Origin: Abditibacteriales bacterium
GTDB taxonomy: Bacteria > Armatimonadota > Abditibacteriia > Abditibacteriales > JANWYM01
Direction: 5' to 3'
Assembly (NCBI GenBank): GCA_025055355.1
Contig: JANWYM010000297.1
Coordinates: 1-5,694 of the forward strand
DNA: 5,694 nucleotides
Below the pieces are notes generated by a model, which was not told the origin of the DNA, did no database searches, and saw nothing but the letters and a program-made list of their open reading frames with translations. Of the stretch, positions 1-5,445 are shown piece after piece (positions within the stretch are counted from its first letter, which is position 1; every line of letters starts with the position of its first letter). The translations under genes and the position numbers were made by a program.

Positions 1-75
1 CGCTACGCTCGCCATGACGGGCTTTTCTCGTCGCAGCAAAGCCGAGAAGAACTCCCCTCCCCTTGGGGGAGGGGA
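1..75. repeat. Stacked short hairpins at the left edge
   Basis: No gene is seen in 1-155. Bases 1-20 are the reverse complement of a CGTCATGGCGAGCG-type string that I remember as a frequent dispersed repeat in thermophile and Chloroflexi-like genomes; this is unverified. Two mutually exclusive stems follow: GGCTTT (20-25) with AAAGCC (38-43), and TTCTCG (25-30) with CGAGAA (43-48). Next is a perfect 10-bp stem TCCCCTCCCC (53-62) / GGGGAGGGGA (66-75) with a 3-base loop. A T6 run lies at 101-106, too far from the last stem (25 bases) for a normal intrinsic terminator. The block may be the 3' end or spacer of an upstream gene outside the window. Confidence 0.55.
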
Positions 76-112
76 AAGATAGGGAGTGCCACCGCGTAAC
101 TTTTTTGTATCC

Positions 113-140
113 CACATCACGCATCACGTATTACGCATGA
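113..140. repeat. ATCACG/TTACGC short-period repeat ahead of the first gene
   Basis: The stretch is built from degenerate 7-9 base units of the type CATCACG, CATCACG, TATTACG, CATGACG. It shares the exact 11-mer ACGCATCACGT (119-129) with the palindrome at 2643-2724 (copy at 2700-2710), so the two belong to one family. It ends directly at the GGAGG ribosome binding site (142-146) of the gene starting at 156, so it would lie in or just upstream of that gene's 5' untranslated region. No convincing promoter is visible within it. Confidence 0.6.
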
Positions 141-155
141 CGGAGGTGCTGGCCC

Positions 156-989
156 ATGAAGCGATGGAGACCGGTTTTCGCGCTGTGCGGCGTTGTCGGG
201 TTGAGCCTGGTGGCGTGGCGTTCGCGGGCGCAGGACGAAATCACCGACAACCAACCACTGTTTGAGGAAATCCATCTTCTTAACTTCATCCGCGAACTGC
301 GGTTGACAAACGAACAGATGGAATCACTGCTGAAGGTGGCGAAGGACTTGAAAGAGCAGCAGCAAAATCTGATGGGCAAACGCAACAGCCCGGAGGTGCG
401 CACGTTGCTGCTGCAAATCAGGCAGGGTTTGATTGAGGGTAAGAACGAGGAGGAGTTGGGACCGCTGTTTGAGCAGTTGGAAATGCTCATCTCCCGTGAG
501 GCACAACCTCAGGAGGTGGAAGAGAAGATGCGCCACGCCGCGCAGGAGAAAGCCAAAGAAGCGGTGGCGCTGCTGACGCCCCAGCAAATCGTCCGCCTGG
601 TGGGACGCGAGGAGGAAAGCGACTTCACGGCGCGCTTTACGGAGGTCTTGCACGCGGCGCGGCGTCATCCGCAGGCGCGGGCGGAACTCCTTCAAGCGTT
701 CCCGCGTTACGTCGCCCGTCTCGTTGCTCGCGGCGATGCGAAGAAAGAGGAAACCGTCGCCAAGCAAGTGCGCGACCTAATGGACGAAGCCCTTAAATTG
801 TCCGACACGGAGTTCCATCAGCAGTTGAGCAACCTGCAGAAGCGGTTGCGTGCAACCGTGCAAAGCGCGGCGGGGTCGCCCTTCGCGCTGCTGCAATCGC
901 AGGTCGAAGGGCGCATGGCGGAAACGCTCATGCACCCGCGCTTTGCGAAGGTGCTGGAGGAGAAATTGAACTACGTTAAGGGGAAATGA
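156..989 (+). CDS. Exported helical protein, Spy/CpxP-like (LTxxQ motifs)
   Basis: This is a 277-residue predicted periplasmic protein. Residues 1-25 form a Sec signal peptide (Lys/Arg start, hydrophobic 7-21, likely cleavage SRA|QD). The rest is charged, almost entirely helical and coiled-coil-like, rich in Glu, Lys, Gln and Leu. Two LTxxQ-type motifs are visible, LTNEQ at 50-54 and LTPQQ at 140-144. Such motifs mark the Spy/CpxP family of periplasmic chaperones and stress sensors, but the protein is longer than the roughly 160 residues usual there, so only a loose relationship is claimed. There is no catalytic motif and the only Cys is in the signal peptide. The start is fixed by GGAGG at 142-146, nine bases upstream of ATG. 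Its stop is 10 bp before the PhnP-like gene, implying one transcript. The specific role is unknown. Confidence 0.8.
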   Translation: MKRWRPVFALCGVVGLSLVAWRSRAQDEITDNQPLFEEIHLLNFIRELRLTNEQMESLLKVAKDLKEQQQNLMGKRNSPEVRTLLLQIRQGLIEGKNEEELGPLFEQLEMLISREAQPQEVEEKMRHAAQEKAKEAVALLTPQQIVRLVGREEESDFTARFTEVLHAARRHPQARAELLQAFPRYVARLVARGDAKKEETVAKQVRDLMDEALKLSDTEFHQQLSNLQKRLRATVQSAAGSPFALLQSQVEGRMAETLMHPRFAKVLEEKLNYVKGK

Positions 990-999
990 AAGGTCTGCC

Positions 1000-1773
1000 A
1001 TGCAAATCCTTTTCCTCGGCACAGGCACCAGCGTCGGCGTGCCAGTCATCGGCTGCACGTGTGCTACGTGCACTTCGCCCGACCCGAAGAACAAACGATT
1101 TCGTCCCTCGATTCTCGTCAGCCATAACGGGAAGAACGTCCTTGTAGACACCCCGCCCGATTTGCGCTCGCAGGCTCTGACGTTTGGCGTGACGCGGGTG
1201 GATGCCGTGCTGCTGACGCACACCCACGCCGACCACCTCAACGGGCTGGACGACCTGCGGCAGTTCACCAACCTGCAGGGCGAATACATCCCGCTTTACG
1301 GTCGTGAGGAGCACCTCCGGCGCGTGCAGACGACTTTCGACTACGCCTTTGTTCCGGGGCGCGATTATCCTGGCTTTCCACGACTGCGGGGAGAAAGTCT
1401 GAACGGGCGGCTGGAACTGTTCGGCTTGACCATCACGCCGTTGGAGGTGCATCACGGCGGCATGCGCGTCTCCGCGTTTCGCTTTGAGGACGAGGCAGGT
1501 CACCGCGTCGCTTACGTCACGGACACGAACCACATCCCTGAAGCCACGATGAAGGAGCTGACGGATCTGGACGTCCTCATCTTGGACGCGCTGCGTTACC
1601 GCCCGCACCCCGTTCACTTTTCCCTCGCACAAGCCATCGCCGTCGCCCGGCAGTTGCAGCCCCGTCAGACTTACTTCACCCACGTCGCCCACGACCTGGA
1701 GCATCACACGGTCAACGCCGCACTGCCGCCGGAGATGGCGCTGGCGTATGATGGACTTGTCATCAGTTTTTGA
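1000..1773 (+). CDS. PhnP-like MBL-fold metal-dependent phosphodiesterase
   Basis: This is a 257-residue cytoplasmic metallo-beta-lactamase-fold hydrolase of the PhnP type, with no signal peptide. The N-terminal LGTGTSVGVP (6-15) is followed by C19-x-C21-xx-C24, the spacing of the structural zinc site in E. coli PhnP. The core metal motif is HTHADH (74-79); other likely ligands are H151/H152, D175 (in TDT) and H228. H231, three residues after H228, fits the fourth structural-zinc ligand, and H206 lies 22 residues before H228, matching the spacing of the PhnP active-site His. PhnP opens phosphoribosyl 1,2-cyclic phosphate in C-P lyase metabolism. No other phn genes are present here, so the substrate may be another cyclic or phosphodiester nucleotide, and I withhold the symbol. 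An AAAGG-type site at 990-993 precedes the ATG; the gene is 10 bp after its operon partner. Length is normal for the family. Confidence 0.9.
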   Translation: MQILFLGTGTSVGVPVIGCTCATCTSPDPKNKRFRPSILVSHNGKNVLVDTPPDLRSQALTFGVTRVDAVLLTHTHADHLNGLDDLRQFTNLQGEYIPLYGREEHLRRVQTTFDYAFVPGRDYPGFPRLRGESLNGRLELFGLTITPLEVHHGGMRVSAFRFEDEAGHRVAYVTDTNHIPEATMKELTDLDVLILDALRYRPHPVHFSLAQAIAVARQLQPRQTYFTHVAHDLEHHTVNAALPPEMALAYDGLVISF

Positions 1774-1786
1774 CGCGGGATGAGGG

Positions 1787-1876
1787 TTGTCAACGGATTG
1801 CGGTCACAGATGGGCGGATTACTCGACAGCGGATGCAACGTCATTCGTTTCATCCGCTACCGCAATCCGCTGACAG
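1787..1876. repeat. Nested palindrome between convergent genes
   Basis: The outer arms TTGTCAACGGATTGCGGT (1787-1804) and ACCGCAATCCGCTGACAG (1859-1876) are complementary at 16 of 18 positions, including a perfect 11-bp core. Inside, AGCGGATG (1828-1835) pairs perfectly with CATCCGCT (1851-1858), and this stem extends through one mismatch with AACG (1837-1840) / CGTT (1846-1849), leaving a 5-base loop. An extra GCGGATT (1814-1820) can compete for the right outer arm, so the unit GCGGAT(T/G) occurs several times. The element fills the gap between the PhnP-like stop (1773) and the HEAT gene stop (1880). It could stop both converging transcripts, but neither strand has a following T run, so it is not a classical intrinsic terminator. 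A mobile palindromic repeat is an alternative. Confidence 0.75.
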
Positions 1877-1879
1877 CCC

Positions 1880-2641
1880 TTACTGCTTCCTCTTCAGCCT
1901 CCTCCATATTACCTCCGCCAGCCGCTGCACCCACGAAGGCGGAGCAGGGGCGGGCGGAGGGGCGGGGCGGGGCAGCATTTCCGGGGAGAGGTGTGGGGCA
2001 AGCGCGGAGATAGGCAGGTTGGTCACAGGCGGGACGGGCGGGGCGGCGGGTCGCGGCAGGGCACGGGTCACGGCGACCTTCTCTTCGATGCGCCGAATGG
2101 CTTCCAGACAGTCCTCCTCAACGGCTGTGCCTAAGGCGGCACGCGCCAGCATTTTCAGCCTCGGCAGGGCGGCGGGATGACCGATGTTGCCCAGCGCTTG
2201 TGCGGCGCGGCGGCGCACTTTACTGTCCGCGTCTTGCAAAGCAGCGATGAGGGCAGGCACGGCGGCGCTGTCGGCGATATTCCCTAACGCCAGCGCTGCC
2301 TGACGGCGCACGCGCCAGTCATCGTCGTGCAACGACTCTATCAAAGCGGGCGTTGCCCGTTCATCCCCCAGCCACCCCAACGCCGCCGCCGCGCGTTCAC
2401 GCACAAGCGGATGCTCGTCCTGCATCAAGTGCAGCATCGGTTCGACAGCGCGAACGTCACCTAACCTTCCCAACGCCACTGCCGCCTGCGCCCGCACCTC
2501 ATGGTCTTTGTCGTTGAGCGCGTCCATCAGCGGTGCCACCGCGCGCGCATCGCCCATCTGTCCCAGCATCGCGGCAGCGCGGCGGCGGACCGTGCAATCG
2601 CCGTGGCGGAGTCGGACGATGTAGTCGGAGACGGACAACAT
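1880..2641 (-). CDS. HEAT-repeat (PBS-lyase-type) scaffold protein
   Basis: This is a 253-residue, probably cytoplasmic protein with no signal peptide. Residues about 12-168 contain five tandem HEAT repeats with an exact 31-residue period: the VR pair that opens the second helix falls at 18, 49, 80, 111 and 142, each followed by an A-rich helix and a (L/I)(G/A)D-like turn, then (A/V)xPxL. This is the short bacterial EZ-HEAT/PBS-lyase repeat, typically a protein-binding scaffold; a few members are phycobilin lyases, for which there is no context here. A Pro/Ala-rich linker (about 196-236) leads to a basic amphipathic tail, WVQRLAEVIWRRLKRKQ, that could contact membrane or nucleic acid (inference). 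ATG at 2641 is the first in-frame start after a stop at 2705-2707, but no Shine-Dalgarno is seen because a palindromic repeat lies directly upstream. It converges on the PhnP-like gene. Its partner is unknown. Confidence 0.88.
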   Translation of the reverse strand: MLSVSDYIVRLRHGDCTVRRRAAAMLGQMGDARAVAPLMDALNDKDHEVRAQAAVALGRLGDVRAVEPMLHLMQDEHPLVRERAAAALGWLGDERATPALIESLHDDDWRVRRQAALALGNIADSAAVPALIAALQDADSKVRRRAAQALGNIGHPAALPRLKMLARAALGTAVEEDCLEAIRRIEEKVAVTRALPRPAAPPVPPVTNLPISALAPHLSPEMLPRPAPPPAPAPPSWVQRLAEVIWRRLKRKQ

Positions 2642-2642
2642 G

Positions 2643-2724
2643 ATGTAATGTGTGAAACGTGAAGAGTGATGCGTAATGCGTGAGGGTCTGTTACGCCATA
2701 CGCATCACGTTTCACGCTTTACAT
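2643..2724. repeat. Long imperfect palindrome of the ATCACG/TTACGC family
   Basis: The left arm (2643-2683) and right arm (2691-2724) are complementary in two blocks. ATGTAATGTGTGAAACGTGA (2643-2662) matches the reverse complement of 2705-2724 at 18 of 20 positions. The 14 bases 2670-2683 match the reverse complement of 2691-2704 at 11 of 14. A 7-base insertion in the left arm (2663-2669, AGAGTGA) looks like one extra repeat unit. The loop is GGGTCTG (2684-2690). The element sits one base outside the HEAT gene's ATG, so on the minus strand any transcript beginning beyond it carries a roughly 34-bp hairpin immediately before the start codon. Confidence 0.75.
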
Positions 2725-2767
2725 TTCGCCGCGCCTTCTCATCTTCCTTGCGAATCTCCGCCTCATC

Positions 2768-2797
2768 TTGACAACCTCCATCGCCGCAGGGTAAAAT
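2768..2797 (+). promoter_or_regulatory. Sigma70-type promoter for the membrane protein/deacetylase operon
   Basis: A perfect -35 hexamer TTGACA (2768-2773) is followed after 18 bases by TAAAAT (2792-2797), five of six matches to TATAAT. Transcription would begin near 2803-2806, giving a leader of about 30 bases before the GTG at 2837. No operator palindrome is evident between the promoter and the start. The promoter fits the two-gene unit downstream. Confidence 0.7.
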
Positions 2798-2822
2798 TAC
2801 CGCAACAGGTGGACGTTAAGTT

Positions 2823-2830
2823 AAGGTGGT
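2823..2830 (+). promoter_or_regulatory. Ribosome binding site supporting the GTG start at 2837
   Basis: AAGGTGGT (2823-2830) resembles the anti-16S complement and lies 6 bases before GTG 2837. This favours that start over another GTG at 2826, which is in a different frame and has no spaced site. Confidence 0.6.
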
Positions 2831-2836
2831 GTCACT

Positions 2837-3277
2837 GTGGCAAGGCGTAGTCAAGCAGAAGCCGTTCCGATGCAGCGATGGGAGGGCGAGGCTCCCGCCG
2901 AGCCGCCAGTTCCTGACCGGACAGGGATTGAACTCTCCACCGCGCGTGGGATCGCAACGCGTCGGAGCCATCGCAGTCTCACGCTGGCAGCCAAGGTCAT
3001 CGGCTTGGTCGTCTTCTTCGTGGGCATTTACCTGTTGTGGCAGGTCTTTAGAGAGACGCGTGCCCTGTTTGACACGCTGGCGCAGCCTCAGCCCAGTTGG
3101 ACGAAAGCGGCGGACGCTAACTCAGCCGGTCCGACGGCGCTGGATTTGGGGATGGCGGTCGGTAGACAAATTACGCAGGTGCTGTGCCTGTTCGTGCTGG
3201 GCTACGTCGCTTCGCTCATCTCCGGTAAAGGCATCCAACTGTTTGGAGCAGCCGCAGAGAACAAGGAAGCAGAATAG
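2837..3277 (+). CDS. Small two-helix membrane protein, family not recognised
   Basis: This 146-residue protein belongs to no family I can name. The N-terminal 50 residues are hydrophilic and Arg-rich and contain WEGEAPAEP (15-23), encoded by a short hairpin repeat that appears to be inserted in frame. A first membrane helix spans about 51-71 (hydrophobic, with the basic side before it). A polar loop of about 40 residues follows, then a second helix at about 112-128, and a short charged tail ending ENKEAE. By the positive-inside rule both termini are probably cytoplasmic, with the loop (72-110) outside. The reading frame is chosen because it gives two clean hydrophobic segments, has a spaced ribosome site, and ends 39 bp before the deacetylase gene. 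Expression is probably from the promoter at 2768. Cotranscription hints at an accessory role for an envelope or export process, but this is only inference. Confidence 0.75.
   Translation: MARRSQAEAVPMQRWEGEAPAEPPVPDRTGIELSTARGIATRRSHRSLTLAAKVIGLVVFFVGIYLLWQVFRETRALFDTLAQPQPSWTKAADANSAGPTALDLGMAVGRQITQVLCLFVLGYVASLISGKGIQLFGAAAENKEAE
2880..2904. repeat. Intragenic REP-like hairpin encoding EGEAPAEP
   Basis: The core GGCTC (2890-2894) pairs with GAGCC (2900-2904) over a CCGCC loop, and an overlapping alternative stem GGGAG (2880-2884) / CTCCC (2892-2896) competes with it. It encodes residues 15-23 of the small membrane protein without breaking the frame. I recall EGEAPAEP as a peptide that recurs in unrelated proteins of Planctomycetes- and Armatimonadota-like genomes because the DNA repeat lands in genes; this was not checked here. 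Confidence 0.55.
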
Positions 3278-3316
3278 CAGGGCATCCGTAGCAAACTTTC
3301 CAACAAGGAGCAATGC

Positions 3317-5359
3317 ATGTCTTTACGTATGACGGTTTTCAGGGTGGGGGGGAGTGTTCTCTGTCTGACTCTCATCACTCTCGCCGCGCACGCCAATCCT
3401 TACCTGAGCAAACTCAAGGAGGGCTGGAGCATTCTGGAGAAGGGGCAGATTGGTCGCAGCGCCTCTATCTTCGCGGAGACTATTCACCTTGACCCCCAAC
3501 GTGCCGCCGCCCATCTCTCGCTGGCGGTGGCGGCGAGCCTGCAGCAGGACTGGAAAACGGCTCTTAACGCGTTCCAGACCGTGCTGTCCACGCAGCCCCG
3601 CGATGTGCTGGGGTGGAACGGTCTGGGCGTGGTGCACCTTCAGCAAGGTCAAACAGCGGAAGCGATGGCATGCTTTGAGAAGGCGCTGGAGATTGAACCC
3701 GATTACGCAGCGGCGCGGGTGCACCTCGCTTTCACGCTGTGCCTCCATAATCTGCCCGACCGCGCCCTCGAGGAGTGTGAACGGGTGATGAGGTCCAACC
3801 CCAACGCCGATGTGCGCGGCTTCGCGCAGCAAACACGCGCGCTGGCGCTCCTGCTCAAGCGCTATCACGACGAGGCGTTGGCGGCGGTGAGAGATGCCCT
3901 CTACGCAGCGACAGCGGCGAGGAACCGACCCTATCCGTCGTGGGTGGCGTTAGCCGACACGCGGCACGCTTTCGCGCTTATCGCGCACCCGCTGTTCGTC
4001 GCGCAGAAACTTCCAGAACCGCGCATGATGACACCGCTGCCCCCGGTCGTCCATGCGGACGTCCCGACGTCGCCGAACGTCACCAACGGCAACGGTCAGC
4101 CGACGCCGCCCAAAAATCCCTCTCCTGTCGCGCCGCCGCCCCCGACCATCAAAGTCACGTTTAGCCCGGTGGGACAACCCCCTGACTCGTCAGCCCCCGA
4201 CAACTCTGTGCCGCCCGCCGTGCGCGGCGTCGTGACGGTGATGGTGGAAGTCAATAGTGTCACGCCCATTCGCTATCTTCGCTTAGTCGTCGGCGGCCGC
4301 GTGCGAGCGGTGTTTAACGCTCCACCGTATCAGTGGCGGTGGAACACACTGTTGGATAACGACGGTGAGGCGGAACTCATTGTGCGTCTCTATGGCGCCA
4401 CGGGTGCGCTGCTGGGGGAAAGCAAATTCCCCGTGCGTGTGCAGAATCGGAGCGCGGGCTTCCAGCCTGCCTCCTCCTCTCTACTCATGACGGAGCGGGG
4501 CGACAACCCAGCGTCGCCGATGGACGGGGAAGAGCTCGACTTCGTGCGTCAGCGCGCCCGCCCTTTACTCACCTTAACTGCCCATCCCCACGCGGTGCGC
4601 TACCTCAAGGCAAAGATCCACGCGGCGCAGGAGGACTGGGCAGCCACTTACGATACGCTGATGGAGATCTACGCCGACGACCCTTCCTACCTTGATGTGC
4701 GGGCGCAAATACTGACCCTACGCGAGCGGCTTTACCAAGTCCCCGTAGATGATGTGCTGGAGGTGCAGTTCGTGCCCGGCGCGGGCAACGTGGTCGCCCT
4801 GACCTTCGATGACGGACCGCGTTCACCCTACACCGAGCGGATTCTGGAAACGCTGCGTCAATACAACGTCAAAGCCACGTTCTTCGTGGTGGGCAAGATG
4901 GTTGAGAACCATCCCGACTTGACGTTAGCCATCCTCAAAGACGGGCACGAGTTTGCCAATCACAGTTATCTGCACTACAACATGGCGCGCATGACGCCGC
5001 TTGAATTGGAGCGGGAGATCTTGCGCTGCGAGCACGCCGTCCGCAAGGTGACGGGCAAGGAGATTCGCCTGTTTCGCCCGCCGGGTGGGCGGTATGACGA
5101 AGAGGTGCGTCAAGCCATCAACGGCTTAGGCTACAAGACGATTTTCTGGACGGCAAACATTACCTCCTTTCCGTTGTTGCCGCCCTACCAAATTGCGGAA
5201 AAATTAGTTGAGCGCGTCGGGCAAGGGGGCATCATCCTCTTGCACAACGGCATGGACAAATCGGCGTGGGTGCTGCCGCACCTGCTGCGCCTCCTCCGAC
5301 TGCGCGGCACGCGCATTGTGACGGTGAGTGAGTTGCTGGAGATGCGAGGGAGGAGGTAG
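3317..5359 (+). CDS. Secreted TPR-Ig-NodB polysaccharide deacetylase
   Basis: This is a 680-residue exported multidomain protein. A signal peptide spans 1-26 (cleavage AHA|NP). Four to five TPR motifs follow (about 30-195; the 97-128 unit is most canonical, with WNGLGVVHLQQGQ and FEKALEIEPDY). Then come a Pro-rich linker (about 233-300), an Ig-like beta domain (about 302-375, with APYQWRWNTLLDNDG), a hairpin-encoded AGFQPA spacer (380-385), a second helical TPR-like block (about 400-480), and a C-terminal NodB domain (about 485-675). Carbohydrate esterase 4 motifs are present: TFDDGP at 496-501 (D498 predicted base, D499 metal ligand), HSYLH at 549-553 (H549 and H553 metal ligands), RPPGGRY at 587-593 and LLHNG with H643. 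Motif 4 reads WTANITSF (611-618) instead of the usual Asp/Trp-bearing form, so activity may be altered. The predicted reaction is N-deacetylation of a peptidoglycan or GlcNAc-containing polymer. AAGGAG at 3305-3310 precedes ATG by 6 bases. Confidence 0.9.
   Translation: MSLRMTVFRVGGSVLCLTLITLAAHANPYLSKLKEGWSILEKGQIGRSASIFAETIHLDPQRAAAHLSLAVAASLQQDWKTALNAFQTVLSTQPRDVLGWNGLGVVHLQQGQTAEAMACFEKALEIEPDYAAARVHLAFTLCLHNLPDRALEECERVMRSNPNADVRGFAQQTRALALLLKRYHDEALAAVRDALYAATAARNRPYPSWVALADTRHAFALIAHPLFVAQKLPEPRMMTPLPPVVHADVPTSPNVTNGNGQPTPPKNPSPVAPPPPTIKVTFSPVGQPPDSSAPDNSVPPAVRGVVTVMVEVNSVTPIRYLRLVVGGRVRAVFNAPPYQWRWNTLLDNDGEAELIVRLYGATGALLGESKFPVRVQNRSAGFQPASSSLLMTERGDNPASPMDGEELDFVRQRARPLLTLTAHPHAVRYLKAKIHAAQEDWAATYDTLMEIYADDPSYLDVRAQILTLRERLYQVPVDDVLEVQFVPGAGNVVALTFDDGPRSPYTERILETLRQYNVKATFFVVGKMVENHPDLTLAILKDGHEFANHSYLHYNMARMTPLELEREILRCEHAVRKVTGKEIRLFRPPGGRYDEEVRQAINGLGYKTIFWTANITSFPLLPPYQIAEKLVERVGQGGIILLHNGMDKSAWVLPHLLRLLRLRGTRIVTVSELLEMRGRR
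4448..4472. repeat. Intragenic REP-like hairpin encoding AGFQPA
   Basis: GCGGGCT (4454-4460) pairs with AGCCTGC (4464-4470), 7 bp with one G-T wobble, over a TCC loop. It encodes SAGFQPA (379-385) exactly between the Ig-like domain and the second helical block of the deacetylase, a flexible spot that tolerates insertion. I recall AGFQPA as another peptide recurring across unrelated proteins because of a dispersed DNA repeat; this is memory, not a search result. Confidence 0.55.
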
Positions 5360-5370
5360 TCAAGGAGAAG

Positions 5371-5426
5371 GGTTCACAGGTTCATGGGGTTCATGAGGCT
5401 CCTGAACTCATGAACTCATGAACCCC
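5371..5426. repeat. GTTCATGAG-type palindromic short-period repeat
   Basis: Left-side units GGTTCACA (5371), GGTTCATG (5379) and GGGTTCATGAG (5387) face right-side tandem CTCATGAA units. GGGGTTCATGAG (5386-5397) is a perfect 12-bp inverted match to CTCATGAACCCC (5415-5426). A second register pairs GTTCATGAG (5389-5397) with CTCATGAAC (5407-5415). It lies 11 bp after the deacetylase stop and 19 bp before the next putative start. No T run follows directly, so a terminator role is possible but not canonical. Confidence 0.75.
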
Positions 5427-5445
5427 AAGTCGTCCCACTATTGCT

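Noticed and set aside
53..106. The CCCCTCCCC hairpin plus T6 run as an intrinsic terminator
   Set aside because: The T run begins 25 bases after the stem, far beyond the distance needed for intrinsic termination.
105..134. TTGTAT-18-TATTAC as a promoter for the first operon
   Set aside because: Only three of six and four of six matches to consensus, it lies inside the repeat, and transcription would start at about the ribosome binding site.
113..140. The ATCACG repeat tract as a CRISPR array
   Set aside because: The units are 7-9 bases, degenerate and contiguous, with no spacers.
324..767. A 147-residue minus-strand open frame opposite the exported helical protein
   Set aside because: It is a shadow frame of a gene with a signal peptide and a good ribosome site; its Leu/Arg/Gln-rich composition mirrors the opposing Glu/Lys/Gln codons.
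976..1707. A 243-residue open frame on the minus strand opposite the PhnP-like gene
   Set aside because: It lies antisense to a gene with intact catalytic motifs, and its translation shows no domain-like pattern; long antisense frames are expected in GC-rich coding DNA.
1770..2180. Plus-strand open frames running into the HEAT gene's 3' half
   Set aside because: They are antisense to the Pro-rich tail and HEAT repeats, are Gly/Ala/Arg-rich low-complexity readings, and have no ribosome site.
2826..3332. A 168-residue alternative plus-strand frame over the small membrane protein
   Set aside because: It is rich in Arg, Ser and Cys with no coherent membrane segments and runs past the next gene's start; the frame from 2837 has two clean helices and a spaced ribosome site.
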